A DNA stretch of 61,129 nucleotides from Candidatus Omnitrophota bacterium (GTDB lineage Bacteria > Omnitrophota > Gorgyraeia > 2-01-FULL-45-10). The stretch covers positions 1 to 61,129 of the forward strand of contig CAIMPC010000026.1 in NCBI GenBank assembly GCA_903843285.1. Direction: 5' to 3'. Position numbers and translations under genes: made by a program. Positions within the stretch are counted from its first letter, which is position 1. Every line of letters begins with the position of its first letter. Below, one piece after another: positions 16,634-26,526 of the stretch. The notes below the pieces were generated by a model, which saw only the letters and a list, made by a program, of their open reading frames with translations, did no database searches and was not told the origin of the DNA.

Positions 16634-19051
16634 TTACTGCCGGAATATTGCGTTCGCTATTCCGCCCACAACATCGCCGAAATTCGCCTGAGTCTTATAC
16701 TCCGGCTTCCCGATAGTTCCCGTTATTTTAATAACGGTGTTGCCGCTGACGGCCATCATGATCTTCTCATGGGTTCCGGAACCCATCGCGGATTCCTTGA
16801 TCTCCGGCCTAAGCATAGCATTGATAGATTTATCGATTCCTATGGTCCCTGAGCCATATAGGTTTAATAGATCGCTCTTCAACACAAAATTATTAATTAC
16901 GAAATCTTTGTTCGACATCTTCACATCGGAAGAACCTTCGGTGAATACTATATCGTTGAAGTCGCTTGAGAATATTAATGACCCCAATCCTTTAAACAGA
17001 TTTAATTGCCATAATCTGCCGCTAGTGATCGAAACCCTGCCGGCTCCGGAAAACTTCGTAGTATCCTTGAATGTGCCGGATAAGGTGGCTAACGCCTTCA
17101 TATCGCCGGAAACATATTTATCCTTAAACCCCATATCCATCTTAAGGTTCTCGAGTTTAACATCTTTGGCATCGACGTTGAAAGAGTATGGAAGCCCTTT
17201 CGTGGTCCAATCGATCTTACCCGAGGCATACAGGCTTCCGCCATATAATCCCGATCTCAAAGATTTGACCTGGCCAATGCCTCCGGATTGCACATAGTCT
17301 ATAATTACGTCGGACAGTTTTAAACCGTAAGCATATATTGATTGACTTCTCACCTTAACGCGCATAGAGCATGTCTTAATATTTTTTACGTCTCCCTTAA
17401 TACCGCACTCTGCTTTTGCCTGACCGGAAAGTTTCAATTTTTGGAGGACTGCGGAACTCTTATACAGCTTCTTAAGATCCTTCAGGTCTATGTTAACAGC
17501 GCCGCTGACTGTAGCTATAGCTTTGTCTCCGATAAAATCTATGTCGCCTACGCAAGAGAGCGCAGTCCCCAGATATCTGCCTTCCAGCTGTAGGATCTTG
17601 GTTACATTTTTATTTACGGATAATACTGACTTTATCAATATGTCTTTCGAAGAGACATCCATCTTTATTTTCGGGGAGACGAAATTAGTAAGCTCACCGG
17701 ATGACAGATATAAGGCGTCGCGGTACTTCAGCTTGACCTTAGACCATTTCGCTCCGTTAAGGTTGAATTGGACCTCACCGGTGACACCCTCGATCGGAAA
17801 ATTACCGCTGCCTAGCGATATTGTCGCGGATCTAAGCATAGCGTAACCATTGACGTTGACCGGAGCGCCAGACTGGGATTGTATAGCCAGATTAATGTCG
17901 GCCTTGCCTGAGATATCGTTCGGAAGCTTAATATTAAACTTGTTCTTCAGCATATTTTGAATATTGCTTAGCCTGGCCGTGGAGTCCGCGTATATGTCTA
18001 TCACCGGCGCGGCAAAATTAAATATATTTATCCGGGCATTCCATCTTACGCCATAAGCTTCCGCCATTACGTTTTCCGACCAAAGCCTGGAATCATCGAA
18101 TTCTATCAACGCCTTAATATTTTCTAACTTGCCTATGACATCGATGCCTTCTATATCCATCCGCTGAACGTCAAACTTGCCCGCATATTCCAATGTCTTC
18201 ACCTTCAGGTCATATCGCAGCATCATCTTTATAAACGAATCCGCCTTAAAACTAAACTTATTTTTAATTATCGATAAGCCATCTGCCCGGCCGGTGATGT
18301 CAAGCTCCAATGCGTTATCCTTTAAATGAGTATTAGCTTCCACATCTATATCCCCATCAGGGAATAGAACACCGGTGGCTTTATAATAATCTTTGAATTC
18401 GCTTAGAATCAGGCCCTTAATAGCTGTGTGCCCGGCTAATTCCTGGCTCGATATGAAATATACGCCGGCGAATTTAAAATATATGGGGTTATTTGCGGGA
18501 ATACTGCAGGAGAGATTCAGCGCTATCTTATCAGGTAAAGAAAATTTTACATCCGCGGTTATATCGTCAATCCGTTCTTTAAATATTGGATTAAGTGTCC
18601 TATCAATGAATATGGCCCGGCCGTTATGCACTATGATTCTATTGACCAGGATGGAGGCGGCACTGGGTTTATAGCCCGCCCGAATAAACTCGGAGATATT
18701 AAACGATCCGTCAGGTCTTCTGTCGAGATATATGGCCGGGGAGTCGATAGTCACCGAAGGTATTGCGGTAGACGATCCTGATATATAAGAAAACGGGACG
18801 CCGCACGATACGCTCCTGGCCCATATAAATATTGAGGCGCGATCATAAATTACCACATTTTCTAAGACCAGCCCCCTGAAGAGATTAAAATTGATCGACT
18901 GTACAAAAACTTTCTTGCCTGAAGAGCTCTCGAGTTCTCCGATGACTGTATCGTGGATTTTAACAGGTAGTGTAATGGCAGTCAGGTAGCCTAAGGCTAC
19001 CGCGAATACCACAGCGAACATTACGATGACGTGAATCAGTCTTTTGGTCAT
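16634..19051 (-). CDS. AsmA-like envelope protein
   Basis: 805 residues with one N-terminal membrane anchor (about 5-27) and a long, beta-rich periplasmic part. The C-terminal portion (about 600-790) with SGSIDW-like and SGTFKDTTKFSGAGRVSITSGRLWQLNLFKGLG segments matches the AsmA/DUF3971 type of C-terminal domain, and the N-terminal part VKIHDTVIGELESSSGKKVFVQSINFNLF is typical of the chorein-like start. AsmA-family proteins are thought to bridge inner and outer membrane and carry phospholipids. Its ATG is one base after the stop of the EamA-like gene, placing it in an operon with two small transporters and an acyl/peptidyl transferase. Confidence 0.82.
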   Translation of the reverse strand: MTKRLIHVIVMFAVVFAVALGYLTAITLPVKIHDTVIGELESSSGKKVFVQSINFNLFRGLVLENVVIYDRASIFIWARSVSCGVPFSYISGSSTAIPSVTIDSPAIYLDRRPDGSFNISEFIRAGYKPSAASILVNRIIVHNGRAIFIDRTLNPIFKERIDDITADVKFSLPDKIALNLSCSIPANNPIYFKFAGVYFISSQELAGHTAIKGLILSEFKDYYKATGVLFPDGDIDVEANTHLKDNALELDITGRADGLSIIKNKFSFKADSFIKMMLRYDLKVKTLEYAGKFDVQRMDIEGIDVIGKLENIKALIEFDDSRLWSENVMAEAYGVRWNARINIFNFAAPVIDIYADSTARLSNIQNMLKNKFNIKLPNDISGKADINLAIQSQSGAPVNVNGYAMLRSATISLGSGNFPIEGVTGEVQFNLNGAKWSKVKLKYRDALYLSSGELTNFVSPKIKMDVSSKDILIKSVLSVNKNVTKILQLEGRYLGTALSCVGDIDFIGDKAIATVSGAVNIDLKDLKKLYKSSAVLQKLKLSGQAKAECGIKGDVKNIKTCSMRVKVRSQSIYAYGLKLSDVIIDYVQSGGIGQVKSLRSGLYGGSLYASGKIDWTTKGLPYSFNVDAKDVKLENLKMDMGFKDKYVSGDMKALATLSGTFKDTTKFSGAGRVSITSGRLWQLNLFKGLGSLIFSSDFNDIVFTEGSSDVKMSNKDFVINNFVLKSDLLNLYGSGTIGIDKSINAMLRPEIKESAMGSGTHEKIMMAVSGNTVIKITGTIGKPEYKTQANFGDVVGGIANAIFRQ

Positions 19052-19052
19052 T

Positions 19053-19424
19053 TCAGCTTATAGCGATTAGTATTATGCCTACTGCAACCAGGAGGGTTCC
19101 TATTAACTTCATTTTGTCGATCTTTTCACCCAGAAGATAATGCGCCAGAAACAGTATCAGAATATATTGAATGCTTCCTATGGAAAATACAATGCTGAGG
19201 TCCGCTTGCGCCAGAGCTATCAGCCACACAACCATACCGATCGACATAGATAATAGCCCTACCCATATCATAGGCTTGGAGGTAATATTTTTTATAAAAC
19301 GCGCCATATTTCCGGTGGTGCGCAGGCTATGGACCTCGATAGAATTAGTGCTCTTTTTAAATAGGACCTGCCCAACGGCAGTCCATGCTTCGGCTACTAT
19401 GATTAAGAACAAAACTTTTATCAT
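19053..19424 (-). CDS. Small EamA/SMR-type membrane transporter, second of pair
   Basis: 123 residues with four membrane helices, the size of SMR/ArnE-like half-transporters. It shares with its neighbour the central FSIGSIQYILILFLAHYLLGEK, matching the DMT motif before the last helix. The ATG at 19424 is chosen because it overlaps the previous gene's stop as ATGA; a longer frame reaching 19502 would sit inside that gene. Two such halves encoded together often form a heterodimer (as with ArnE and ArnF), which here could move a lipid-linked or polyprenyl-linked substrate. Confidence 0.8.
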   Translation of the reverse strand: MIKVLFLIIVAEAWTAVGQVLFKKSTNSIEVHSLRTTGNMARFIKNITSKPMIWVGLLSMSIGMVVWLIALAQADLSIVFSIGSIQYILILFLAHYLLGEKIDKMKLIGTLLVAVGIILIAIS

Positions 19425-19834
19425 GTCTTCGCCTCTCTTCCGCCTTTCGTACTCTGCGAAACAAAGTGTATGCCGAATACTATAAGTGCTATCCCCACCC
19501 ATCGAAGTAAGCTGACGTGCTCATGGAGGAATACCATAGCGACTATTGCGACAAATATATAGGAGGTGCTTCCCACCGGCATAGCGATGCTCAGGTCAAC
19601 GCGTGAAAGTATTACGATCCATAAAAAGAAGTTTAGTATTAATACTAATATGCCGAGCCAGACCAGCGGCGATGATGAGCCTTTGACCGCAAATTCCGCT
19701 ATATTGCCAAGACCTATATCATTGATTCCTACTTGATTCAAACCCTTCTTCATAAAAAACTGTGCGATCGTATCGCCTATATCATTCAGCACTATGAGCA
19801 GGAATATTTTTAATGTAAGCCCATTGTTCTTCAT
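19421..19834 (-). CDS. Small EamA/SMR-type membrane transporter, first of pair
   Basis: 137 residues with four membrane helices. The segment DLSIAMPVGSTSYIFVAIVAMVFLHEHVS carries the EamA/DMT pattern, and the first helix region DIGDTIAQFFMKKG matches the neighbour's VGQVLFKKS. It overlaps both the upstream transferase gene (19831-19834) and the downstream partner (19421-19424) by ATGA, so the three are translationally coupled. A heterodimeric flippase is the most likely role; the substrate is not evident. Confidence 0.8.
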   Translation of the reverse strand: MKNNGLTLKIFLLIVLNDIGDTIAQFFMKKGLNQVGINDIGLGNIAEFAVKGSSSPLVWLGILVLILNFFLWIVILSRVDLSIAMPVGSTSYIFVAIVAMVFLHEHVSLLRWVGIALIVFGIHFVSQSTKGGREAKT

Positions 19835-21003
19835 TTGCGCGGCACCTGTTTTCTAGATGACTCTTTAGCGGCCTTTAATGCAGGATCGAAGTTCTCAAAT
19901 TTCAACAGCTGGCACGCGATCTTAAATGCAGGCCTCATCCATCTGTTGCGAAGTTTCGCATAAATGTATAGCGGCACAAATTCGAAGCCCAACCTTCTCT
20001 TGGGCTCATAACCGGTGATACCCATCTCGTACGTCTTTATTTTGTTCTTTATACACCAGTTCATGATGTCTCTGAACTTAACGAAGTACAGATGGTACTT
20101 ATGGGCGATTGAATAGTCGAGCCCGACGTAATAGTCTATCAGCCGATCCTTGGAAACCAGACATAAAAGAAATGCGACGAGCTTTCCGTCCATATGCCAC
20201 AGAAAATACTTCGTCTCTTCAGGCATATTCTTCGAAATATTTTTAAAGAACGCCATCGGAAGAAGCTCAAAACCCATGTCATGTTTATCAACTATATCCA
20301 GATAGAGCTTATATACATCTCTCAGATCATGCTCGCTGAGCATGCTGACTATCTGCATGTCCAGCTTAAATTGGCCGTCAACCTTCCTAAATTTTCTTCT
20401 TAGATCGTATCTGGACGCAGCGCTCAGAGTATTAAGATACTCCTCGAAATCTTTAAACCAAACGTTCATTTCGGTCGTGGGCAGGCTATCGAGCTTAACG
20501 TATCCCTGCCTTTGAAGCGGGTCGAGATCTCTGGTGTGCTCGCCATGGAAATCTTTAAATGCGATCACCGCGCACTTCTCTTTCCTCGCTATCTGCTCGA
20601 TTCGCCTGGTCAAAACATGGATCACCTTTTCCCGTTCACCCACGATGCCTATGTGGGCCGGGCCTATGGGTATACCGCACGCTATGGCTTTTAAGCTAAA
20701 TATATTCGGCCTAAGCTTTTTAATGGCGTTTGACAATCTGCGTAGCGGTCCGTTTACACTAGTATCGAGAGAGTATTTCATCAGGAAGCATGTGGCAGCG
20801 CCTATAGCCTTCTTGCCCTCATAAGCCATGATATAATAGAAGGAGAATTGATCCAGTGCGGATTCATCGAGCGTTCTGAAAAAATTATACCCCTCCAGAA
20901 CATCCGGATATACCTTATTCCATACCTCCGGAGAAATATCTTCTATTTTTCTAAAAACCCTGGTCTTAAGCGAAAGTCTCTTATGTCGCCTGGATATTAT
21001 CAT
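19831..21003 (-). CDS. GNAT/FemAB-like acyl or aminoacyl transferase
   Basis: 390 residues of the FemAB/BioF2-like double-GNAT type: the region around TLSAASRYDLRRKFRKV followed by DVYKLYLDIVDKHDMGFELLP, then YFLWHMDGKLVAFLLCLV and IDYYVGLDYSIAHKYHLYF are characteristic. Related proteins add amino acids or acyl groups to lipid-linked or peptidoglycan precursors. It is first in an operon with two small transporters, an AsmA-like protein and a repeat protein, which suggests modification and transport of an envelope component. GGAGCTAA lies just before its ATG as ribosome-binding site. Confidence 0.75.
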   Translation of the reverse strand: MIISRRHKRLSLKTRVFRKIEDISPEVWNKVYPDVLEGYNFFRTLDESALDQFSFYYIMAYEGKKAIGAATCFLMKYSLDTSVNGPLRRLSNAIKKLRPNIFSLKAIACGIPIGPAHIGIVGEREKVIHVLTRRIEQIARKEKCAVIAFKDFHGEHTRDLDPLQRQGYVKLDSLPTTEMNVWFKDFEEYLNTLSAASRYDLRRKFRKVDGQFKLDMQIVSMLSEHDLRDVYKLYLDIVDKHDMGFELLPMAFFKNISKNMPEETKYFLWHMDGKLVAFLLCLVSKDRLIDYYVGLDYSIAHKYHLYFVKFRDIMNWCIKNKIKTYEMGITGYEPKRRLGFEFVPLYIYAKLRNRWMRPAFKIACQLLKFENFDPALKAAKESSRKQVPRK

Positions 21004-21083
21004 TTAGCTCCGTAGAAATTCATATTTATTGTCACCATGCCATTATCATATTACATAATCGTTTATATCAAATCAATATCCTA

Positions 21084-21944
21084 TTAAATTGATTCGTGCT
21101 TAATTATATTCTTGCCCTCTTCTTTCGCCAGGTACATCAATCTATCGGCTTTCGTTATGAGCGTATCTATATTAGACGGCGGATTTATGCATGTCAGAAC
21201 TCCCATGCTTATAGTACTGAACCATCTGTTCTTATCTATCATGCTTAATATCTCTCTGCGTATTCTCCCGGCTACGACATCTCCGGATGCGTAATCTGTC
21301 TCCGGAAATAATATGGCAAATTCGTCACCGCCTATACGAGCTACCGTATCTGAAGCCCTTACACTATTCTTCAGCACATATGCTGTGGTACGCAGCATGG
21401 TGTCCCCTGCAACGTGCCCAAAAGTATCATTAATTCGTTTAAAATTATCCAAGTCTATATAAGCTAACGTCAGTGGCCTATCATATCTATTCGTTCTATT
21501 CAGTTCTTTATAGGCCATTTCATGGAAATATCTGCTGTTCGCTATTCCGGTTAGGTAGTCTATCCTTGATACGGTCTTTTCGCGATCCAGCGCCCGCCTC
21601 AAACCGTGCAAGGTATAAATAAATATCACAAAGAAGATTATTTTAATAACCAGATTCCAATAAGGAATGGCAGGATTACCGTAGTCGGGGGACCTGAGAG
21701 TTTCGTCAAAGAACCAGATCAGAACGCTCAACGCCAGAGGCGTAATACTAAACCACAGCCCTGCAAACCATGCGACCAAGGCAATAGGTATAAGATAAAA
21801 TATCTGAAAGGAAATATAAGGCCCTGCGATGTAGTCACTGTATCCCAGCGCCAAAACAACGATAGAGGAAATAATAAGAGCGGCAAATCGCAGTAATCGA
21901 TTATCGCGTTCTTTTCTATGATCCGGTATATACTCTGTAAGCAT
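21084..21944 (-). CDS. Membrane-bound diguanylate cyclase
   Basis: 286 residues from the ATG at 21944. The N-terminal half has four membrane helices resembling a small MASE-type sensor; the C-terminal half is a GGDEF domain with an intact GGDEF in RIGGDEFAIL, the metal site YIDLDNFKRINDTFGH and an I-site RASD. It should synthesise cyclic di-GMP. The -10 box TATAAT is only 7 bases before this ATG, so the mRNA is probably leaderless; an ATG 18 bases further up would fall inside the promoter. Confidence 0.92.
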   Translation of the reverse strand: MLTEYIPDHRKERDNRLLRFAALIISSIVVLALGYSDYIAGPYISFQIFYLIPIALVAWFAGLWFSITPLALSVLIWFFDETLRSPDYGNPAIPYWNLVIKIIFFVIFIYTLHGLRRALDREKTVSRIDYLTGIANSRYFHEMAYKELNRTNRYDRPLTLAYIDLDNFKRINDTFGHVAGDTMLRTTAYVLKNSVRASDTVARIGGDEFAILFPETDYASGDVVAGRIRREILSMIDKNRWFSTISMGVLTCINPPSNIDTLITKADRLMYLAKEEGKNIIKHESI

Positions 21945-21951
21945 CGAATAT

Positions 21952-21957
21952 ATTATA
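21952..21957 (-). promoter_or_regulatory. -10 box of a probably leaderless cyclase gene
   Basis: On the minus strand a perfect TATAAT (21957-21952) is followed by 7 bases and then the ATG at 21944, so transcription should begin at or next to the start codon. The -35 region is poor (TGGCTT). Confidence 0.5.
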
Positions 21958-21996
21958 CACAATGAAAAGCTTCTAAGCCAGATTATATATTTCTAC

Positions 21997-24900
21997 TTAT
22001 TTCGACTGTGGAGTTTCTTTATTATCTCCGGGAGGGTGTCTCCTGCTGGATTCAAACTTAGAGAATATTTCGTAAGCGCACGGAACTACAAATAGCGTTA
22101 AAATCGTGGAAAGCGTTACTCCTCCAATAACAGAAATAGCCATGGGCACCATCGTCTCCGATCCGGAACCTTTTGAAAGCGCTTCCGGTATGGCGGCGGC
22201 GATTATCGCTATGGATGTCATTAAGATCGGGCGTAATCTTATAGGGCAGGCATCCAGAAGCGCCTCTCTGACCCCCATGCCTTGTTTGCACCGTTCATTC
22301 GTAAAGTCGACCAGGAGGATAGAATTCTTTTTAACGATACCCATGAGAAGAATGAGCCCTATCATGCTGTACAGGTTAAGGGAGTTGCCGGTCAGGAAGA
22401 GCAATAAAAATGCTCCGGTGATGCTGAATGGCAGGGCTAAAAGTACCGTGACGGGATGAATAAAACTGTCAAACTGGACGCCAAGCACCATGTATGCTAC
22501 AAAAATTCCCAAAATGAGGGTAAATATCAATCCCTGAAAGGATTCTTTAAAGGCCTGGGCTCCCCCGGAGAATACTATGCGATATCCTTCCGGCAGGACC
22601 TGTTTTCCTATTTTCATGACTTCATTGAGCGCTTCCTGCTGCGAATGTTTAGGGGCTGGGTTCGCAAAGATGCTCACGGCACGCTCACGGTTTTTACGGG
22701 TGATCGAAAAAAGGCTCGGCTTAACTTCTGCCGTTACCACGCTCGATAGCGGCACGACCTCTCCGAATTGGTTGCGGACCCACATCTTATTAATATCTGC
22801 CGGGTTTGACCTGTCGGATTCGAGTAGCCGCACCCTGACATCGTAACGTTTTCCCCGGCTGGTGTACTTACCCTGACGAACTCCTCCGACCATGGCGTTG
22901 ATAGTGTCGGCTATGGAGAGCACGCTAACACCGTGTTCCGCAGCCTTTTCACGGTCAGGGTGGATCTGTAATTCCGGCATGCCAAGCTGATAGTCGGTAT
23001 CGATATCGGTCATGAAGCCCGAGGCCTTCATCTTCTTCATTATCTCCTGACCGCACTCTCCGAGCTTATCCCAATCAGACCCCCTTACCGTAAATTCGAC
23101 AGGAAACCCGCGCTGGGCGGTAAAGCCACTTAAAGAAAGATCCTGAATTACCGCACGATCGACTCCGGGAATCGCACCGAATGCCTTACGGGACTCCTGC
23201 ATAAATTCGGCCTGGGTCTCATGATGCCCGTTTATCATAGGACGTTTGTCCCGGGGCTTCATCGTAATAAAGAGAAACCCTGAATTAACCTGTCCTCCGG
23301 TAAAACTGCCGACAGCACTAAAATATGTCTCTATATCACTGCGTCCCATGAGATACTTTTCGGCCTTAAGAAATATTTCATTGGTATTCTCTATTGATGA
23401 GCCCAGAGGCAGGGTTATCCTGGCTAAAAAACGCCCCTGGTCCTGCGATGGAACGAATTCTTTCTTTATAACTGATGTTAGTGTTAAGGAAGCGATAAAT
23501 ACAATGGTCGTGATGATAAGCACTAATTTAGGCATGTCCAATAAACGGGATAGGCTGGCACGATACCATCCGGATATAGATTTCATGATCTTATCGATGA
23601 TATGACCCAGCTTCGTAGTATGCCCTACATTCAAAAATTGCGAACACCTCATCGGGGTAATGGTGATAGCTTCCAGTAAAGAGAACATTACCGCTACTGA
23701 AATAGTGACTCCGAACTGGAAGAAGAATTTGCCTATGATGCCCTGCATAAATATGACAGGTATGAATATAGCCAATATAGCGACCGATGTGGCGACAGCC
23801 GCAAAAGTTATCTCCCGCGCTCCTATAAGAGCCGAGTTCAGGCGCGACTCTCCCTTCTCCTGATAACGCGAGATATTCTCCAGGACCATAATGGCATCGT
23901 CTACTACTATACCTATGACCAGCGAAAGACCGAGCATGGTGAAGACGTTGATAGTGAAGCCCATGAAATACAGGACCAGGAATGCGCCAGCCAGAGAGAA
24001 TGGTATAGATAAGAGGACATTGATATTAGCGCTCCAGGAGCCGAGGAATACGAGGCATACAACCGATGTCAGGATGATCGAAAGGATCAGATTCCTCTCC
24101 AACTCATCCACGGAATCCTGAATAAACTGAGTTGCGTCAAATACTACCGCCAGGTGTGTGCCCGAAGGTAAAATCTTCTGCAGTTCCGCCACTTTCTTTT
24201 TTACGCCCTTAGCCACTTCCATGGCGTTAGTCCCGCGCTGTTTTACTATCCCCAGGCCGATTGCAGTCCTGCCCCAACTGCGCGACATTCTGCGGATATC
24301 CGCCAGACCATCTTCGACTTTGCCCACATCGCCGATGCGCATATTCTTCCAGATCGGGCCTCCACGTATACGTTGCGGTATTATTATATTTTCAAATTGT
24401 TCCGGCGTGGTCGCCTCGCCATAAACACGGACGTTGACCTCCTTAAGCCCGGTATCAATATATCCGGCCGGAAGATCGGCATGCTGAAAACCAATAGCTC
24501 CCAGAATGTCTTCTACAGTAAGCTGTTTCTCCTGCATCTTTCCTGCATTAAGCCACACTCTCAGGTTCGGCTCGACATAACCTCCGAGCCTGATCTCGCC
24601 GACGCCCGGAACCGTAGTGAATTGGTCTTTCAATGTTTCATTCACATAATGGATAAGCTCTTTGAGAGGCCGCTCTCCTGAAAGCGCTACAAACATTATC
24701 GGCTGATCTTCAGGATTGGTCTTGGTTACTATGGGGGGGTCTATATCCTTCGGCAGATTTCTCTGCGCCTGCGCAATCTTAGTCTGGACTTCCTGCAATG
24801 CCACATCAATATTGCGATTAAGGTTAAACTCTATCGATATCTGCGTCAGTCCCTGCATGGATGTCGAAGTAACTTCCTTAACTCCTTCGACGCTCATCAC

Positions 24901-25110
24901 GGCATCTTCGACTATATCCGTAACGTCCGTCTCCATAACCTCGGGCGCGGCACCTTCCCAGGTGATCGCTACGGATACTACCGGAAAATCGATATCGGGT
25001 AACTGGCTTACACCTAACCGGGAGAAACCGATGACGCCGAAGACGATGACACCTATCATCAGCATCCACCCAAAGACCGGCCGTTTAATAGAAAGATCAG
25101 AAAGCGTCAT
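21997..25110 (-). CDS. RND efflux pump inner-membrane transporter (HAE1 type)
   Basis: 1037 residues, full length for AcrB/MdtC-like pumps. It opens with LSIKRPVFGWMLMIGVIVFG, contains the proton-relay pair in helix 4 (LVIGIVVDDAIMVLENI), porter-domain motifs such as VEGVKEVTS and PGVGEIRLGG, and the second-half helix cluster GIVKKNSILLVDFTNE. It exports hydrophobic compounds using the proton gradient. It overlaps the end of the tolC-like gene by 14 bases. No periplasmic adaptor (membrane fusion protein) gene is next to it, which is unusual for this family; one may be encoded elsewhere. Confidence 0.95.
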   Translation of the reverse strand: MTLSDLSIKRPVFGWMLMIGVIVFGVIGFSRLGVSQLPDIDFPVVSVAITWEGAAPEVMETDVTDIVEDAVMSVEGVKEVTSTSMQGLTQISIEFNLNRNIDVALQEVQTKIAQAQRNLPKDIDPPIVTKTNPEDQPIMFVALSGERPLKELIHYVNETLKDQFTTVPGVGEIRLGGYVEPNLRVWLNAGKMQEKQLTVEDILGAIGFQHADLPAGYIDTGLKEVNVRVYGEATTPEQFENIIIPQRIRGGPIWKNMRIGDVGKVEDGLADIRRMSRSWGRTAIGLGIVKQRGTNAMEVAKGVKKKVAELQKILPSGTHLAVVFDATQFIQDSVDELERNLILSIILTSVVCLVFLGSWSANINVLLSIPFSLAGAFLVLYFMGFTINVFTMLGLSLVIGIVVDDAIMVLENISRYQEKGESRLNSALIGAREITFAAVATSVAILAIFIPVIFMQGIIGKFFFQFGVTISVAVMFSLLEAITITPMRCSQFLNVGHTTKLGHIIDKIMKSISGWYRASLSRLLDMPKLVLIITTIVFIASLTLTSVIKKEFVPSQDQGRFLARITLPLGSSIENTNEIFLKAEKYLMGRSDIETYFSAVGSFTGGQVNSGFLFITMKPRDKRPMINGHHETQAEFMQESRKAFGAIPGVDRAVIQDLSLSGFTAQRGFPVEFTVRGSDWDKLGECGQEIMKKMKASGFMTDIDTDYQLGMPELQIHPDREKAAEHGVSVLSIADTINAMVGGVRQGKYTSRGKRYDVRVRLLESDRSNPADINKMWVRNQFGEVVPLSSVVTAEVKPSLFSITRKNRERAVSIFANPAPKHSQQEALNEVMKIGKQVLPEGYRIVFSGGAQAFKESFQGLIFTLILGIFVAYMVLGVQFDSFIHPVTVLLALPFSITGAFLLLFLTGNSLNLYSMIGLILLMGIVKKNSILLVDFTNERCKQGMGVREALLDACPIRLRPILMTSIAIIAAAIPEALSKGSGSETMVPMAISVIGGVTLSTILTLFVVPCAYEIFSKFESSRRHPPGDNKETPQSK

Positions 25111-26518
25111 TTAAACTCTCCGTTCCACTCTGTCCTACAGCTACTCTAAGCTGCCAATACTGGCGCTTTGACTCATAGAGCGCATGCATATAATTTCTCT
25201 CGGAGTCCTGCAGTGTCTGTATCGAAGTGAGCACGTCCAGGTTGTTGACAAGGCTTCGTAAGTAATCTTTTCTTTGCAGATGGTAATTAAGTTTAGCGGT
25301 AGTATATGTTTTACGAAGTGCTTCACATACGGCCATTGCGGTCTTCAGGGTAACGTACGTGTTCTTAATGTCATATGGCGCCGTGCGCCTTGTTCTGTGA
25401 TACAATAATCCTGCTTGATCCGCTTGTAAATTCGCCGCCTTTGAATTACCCAGCGTCAATCCACCGTCAAATATGGGTACATTCACTACCAGCGCGACAT
25501 CCCAATCCGTCCCTTTATCCAACCCGGCGCGCTGTGTATAATAGTTGGCCTCGATGTTCACTTCTGGGAAGAAACCACTGTCCGCCACCACTATATTTTC
25601 CTTTGACAATAGCCAGGTGTATTTCGCAGCTATAACATCCGGGCGGTTATCGGCCAAAGAGAGATAATACCCTTCCGAAAATAACATTGCGGGAAATTTG
25701 TATGTGTCCGAGACCTCCCCGACCGAGTGCCCTATCAGGAATTCCAATAATTGACGCGCGATGATCTCCTGGCTCTTCGAAATCTCCAGGGAGGCATCGA
25801 CACCATAGAGTTGCGCCTTCGCATAAACTATTTCACTGGGCCTCGATTTACCAATATCTGCCCTGTCCCGCAGTTCTTTAACGCGTCTGGAAAGGGCTGA
25901 TTTGGTCATAGAAAGCACCTTAATATCCTGCCGCTTCTCGATCAAGAGATAAAATGCGTTAGCCACGTCGACCAATAGCAGTTGTTCGGCGCGTATCTTC
26001 TCTTCCGTTCTCTGATTACGCTCATACTTCGAGCCCCTTATGGCGGCTATCGCCTTAAAACCATTAAAAAGGGTCTGCGTATAATTAAAATTACGCGTCG
26101 AACTCTTAAGATTCGCGAAAGCCGAAGAAGCGCCCCCTCCTACATCTTCGATAGTATTATCCGCCTGCTGGAAATCGTATGATTGAAATGAGGCGTTCGG
26201 CATCATTATCGAAATGGCCTGCAGGAAATGCGCCTCAGTCAATTTAATAAAATCTGCGTCAATAGCGATTATCTCGCTCTGCACCAGAGACATTCGATAG
26301 CAATCGGAGAGCGTAAGCGCAGGGTTAACCAGAGAATGCCGCATAGATAAATTACCGGAAGCGCCGGGCTCTATGGTCGACTTACTATTTTTAGGTTTCA
26401 CTTCCGCGGGTACTTTATGCGCGGCACTAGCCGTAGAATCACCTTCGCTCATAACATAGGATGGATTACAGCTTAGGGTTAAAGCGCAAATCATTATAAC
26501 CGCGAGTATCTTTTTCAT
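25097..26518 (-). CDS. Outer membrane efflux protein (TolC family)
   Basis: 473 residues from the ATG at 26518, which gives a normal signal sequence; an in-frame TTG at 26530 overlaps the marR stop. The two OEP repeats are visible: TLSDCYRMSLVQSEIIAIDADFIK near residue 90 and the second long helix pair near 300-440 with FDGGLTLGNSKAANLQADQAGLLYHRT. Helical stretches dominate, as in the TolC tunnel. It forms the exit duct for the adjacent RND pump. Located between marR and the RND gene, with overlaps at both ends. Confidence 0.9.
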   Translation of the reverse strand: MKKILAVIMICALTLSCNPSYVMSEGDSTASAAHKVPAEVKPKNSKSTIEPGASGNLSMRHSLVNPALTLSDCYRMSLVQSEIIAIDADFIKLTEAHFLQAISIMMPNASFQSYDFQQADNTIEDVGGGASSAFANLKSSTRNFNYTQTLFNGFKAIAAIRGSKYERNQRTEEKIRAEQLLLVDVANAFYLLIEKRQDIKVLSMTKSALSRRVKELRDRADIGKSRPSEIVYAKAQLYGVDASLEISKSQEIIARQLLEFLIGHSVGEVSDTYKFPAMLFSEGYYLSLADNRPDVIAAKYTWLLSKENIVVADSGFFPEVNIEANYYTQRAGLDKGTDWDVALVVNVPIFDGGLTLGNSKAANLQADQAGLLYHRTRRTAPYDIKNTYVTLKTAMAVCEALRKTYTTAKLNYHLQRKDYLRSLVNNLDVLTSIQTLQDSERNYMHALYESKRQYWQLRVAVGQSGTESLNDAF

Positions 26519-26526
26519 CTTATATT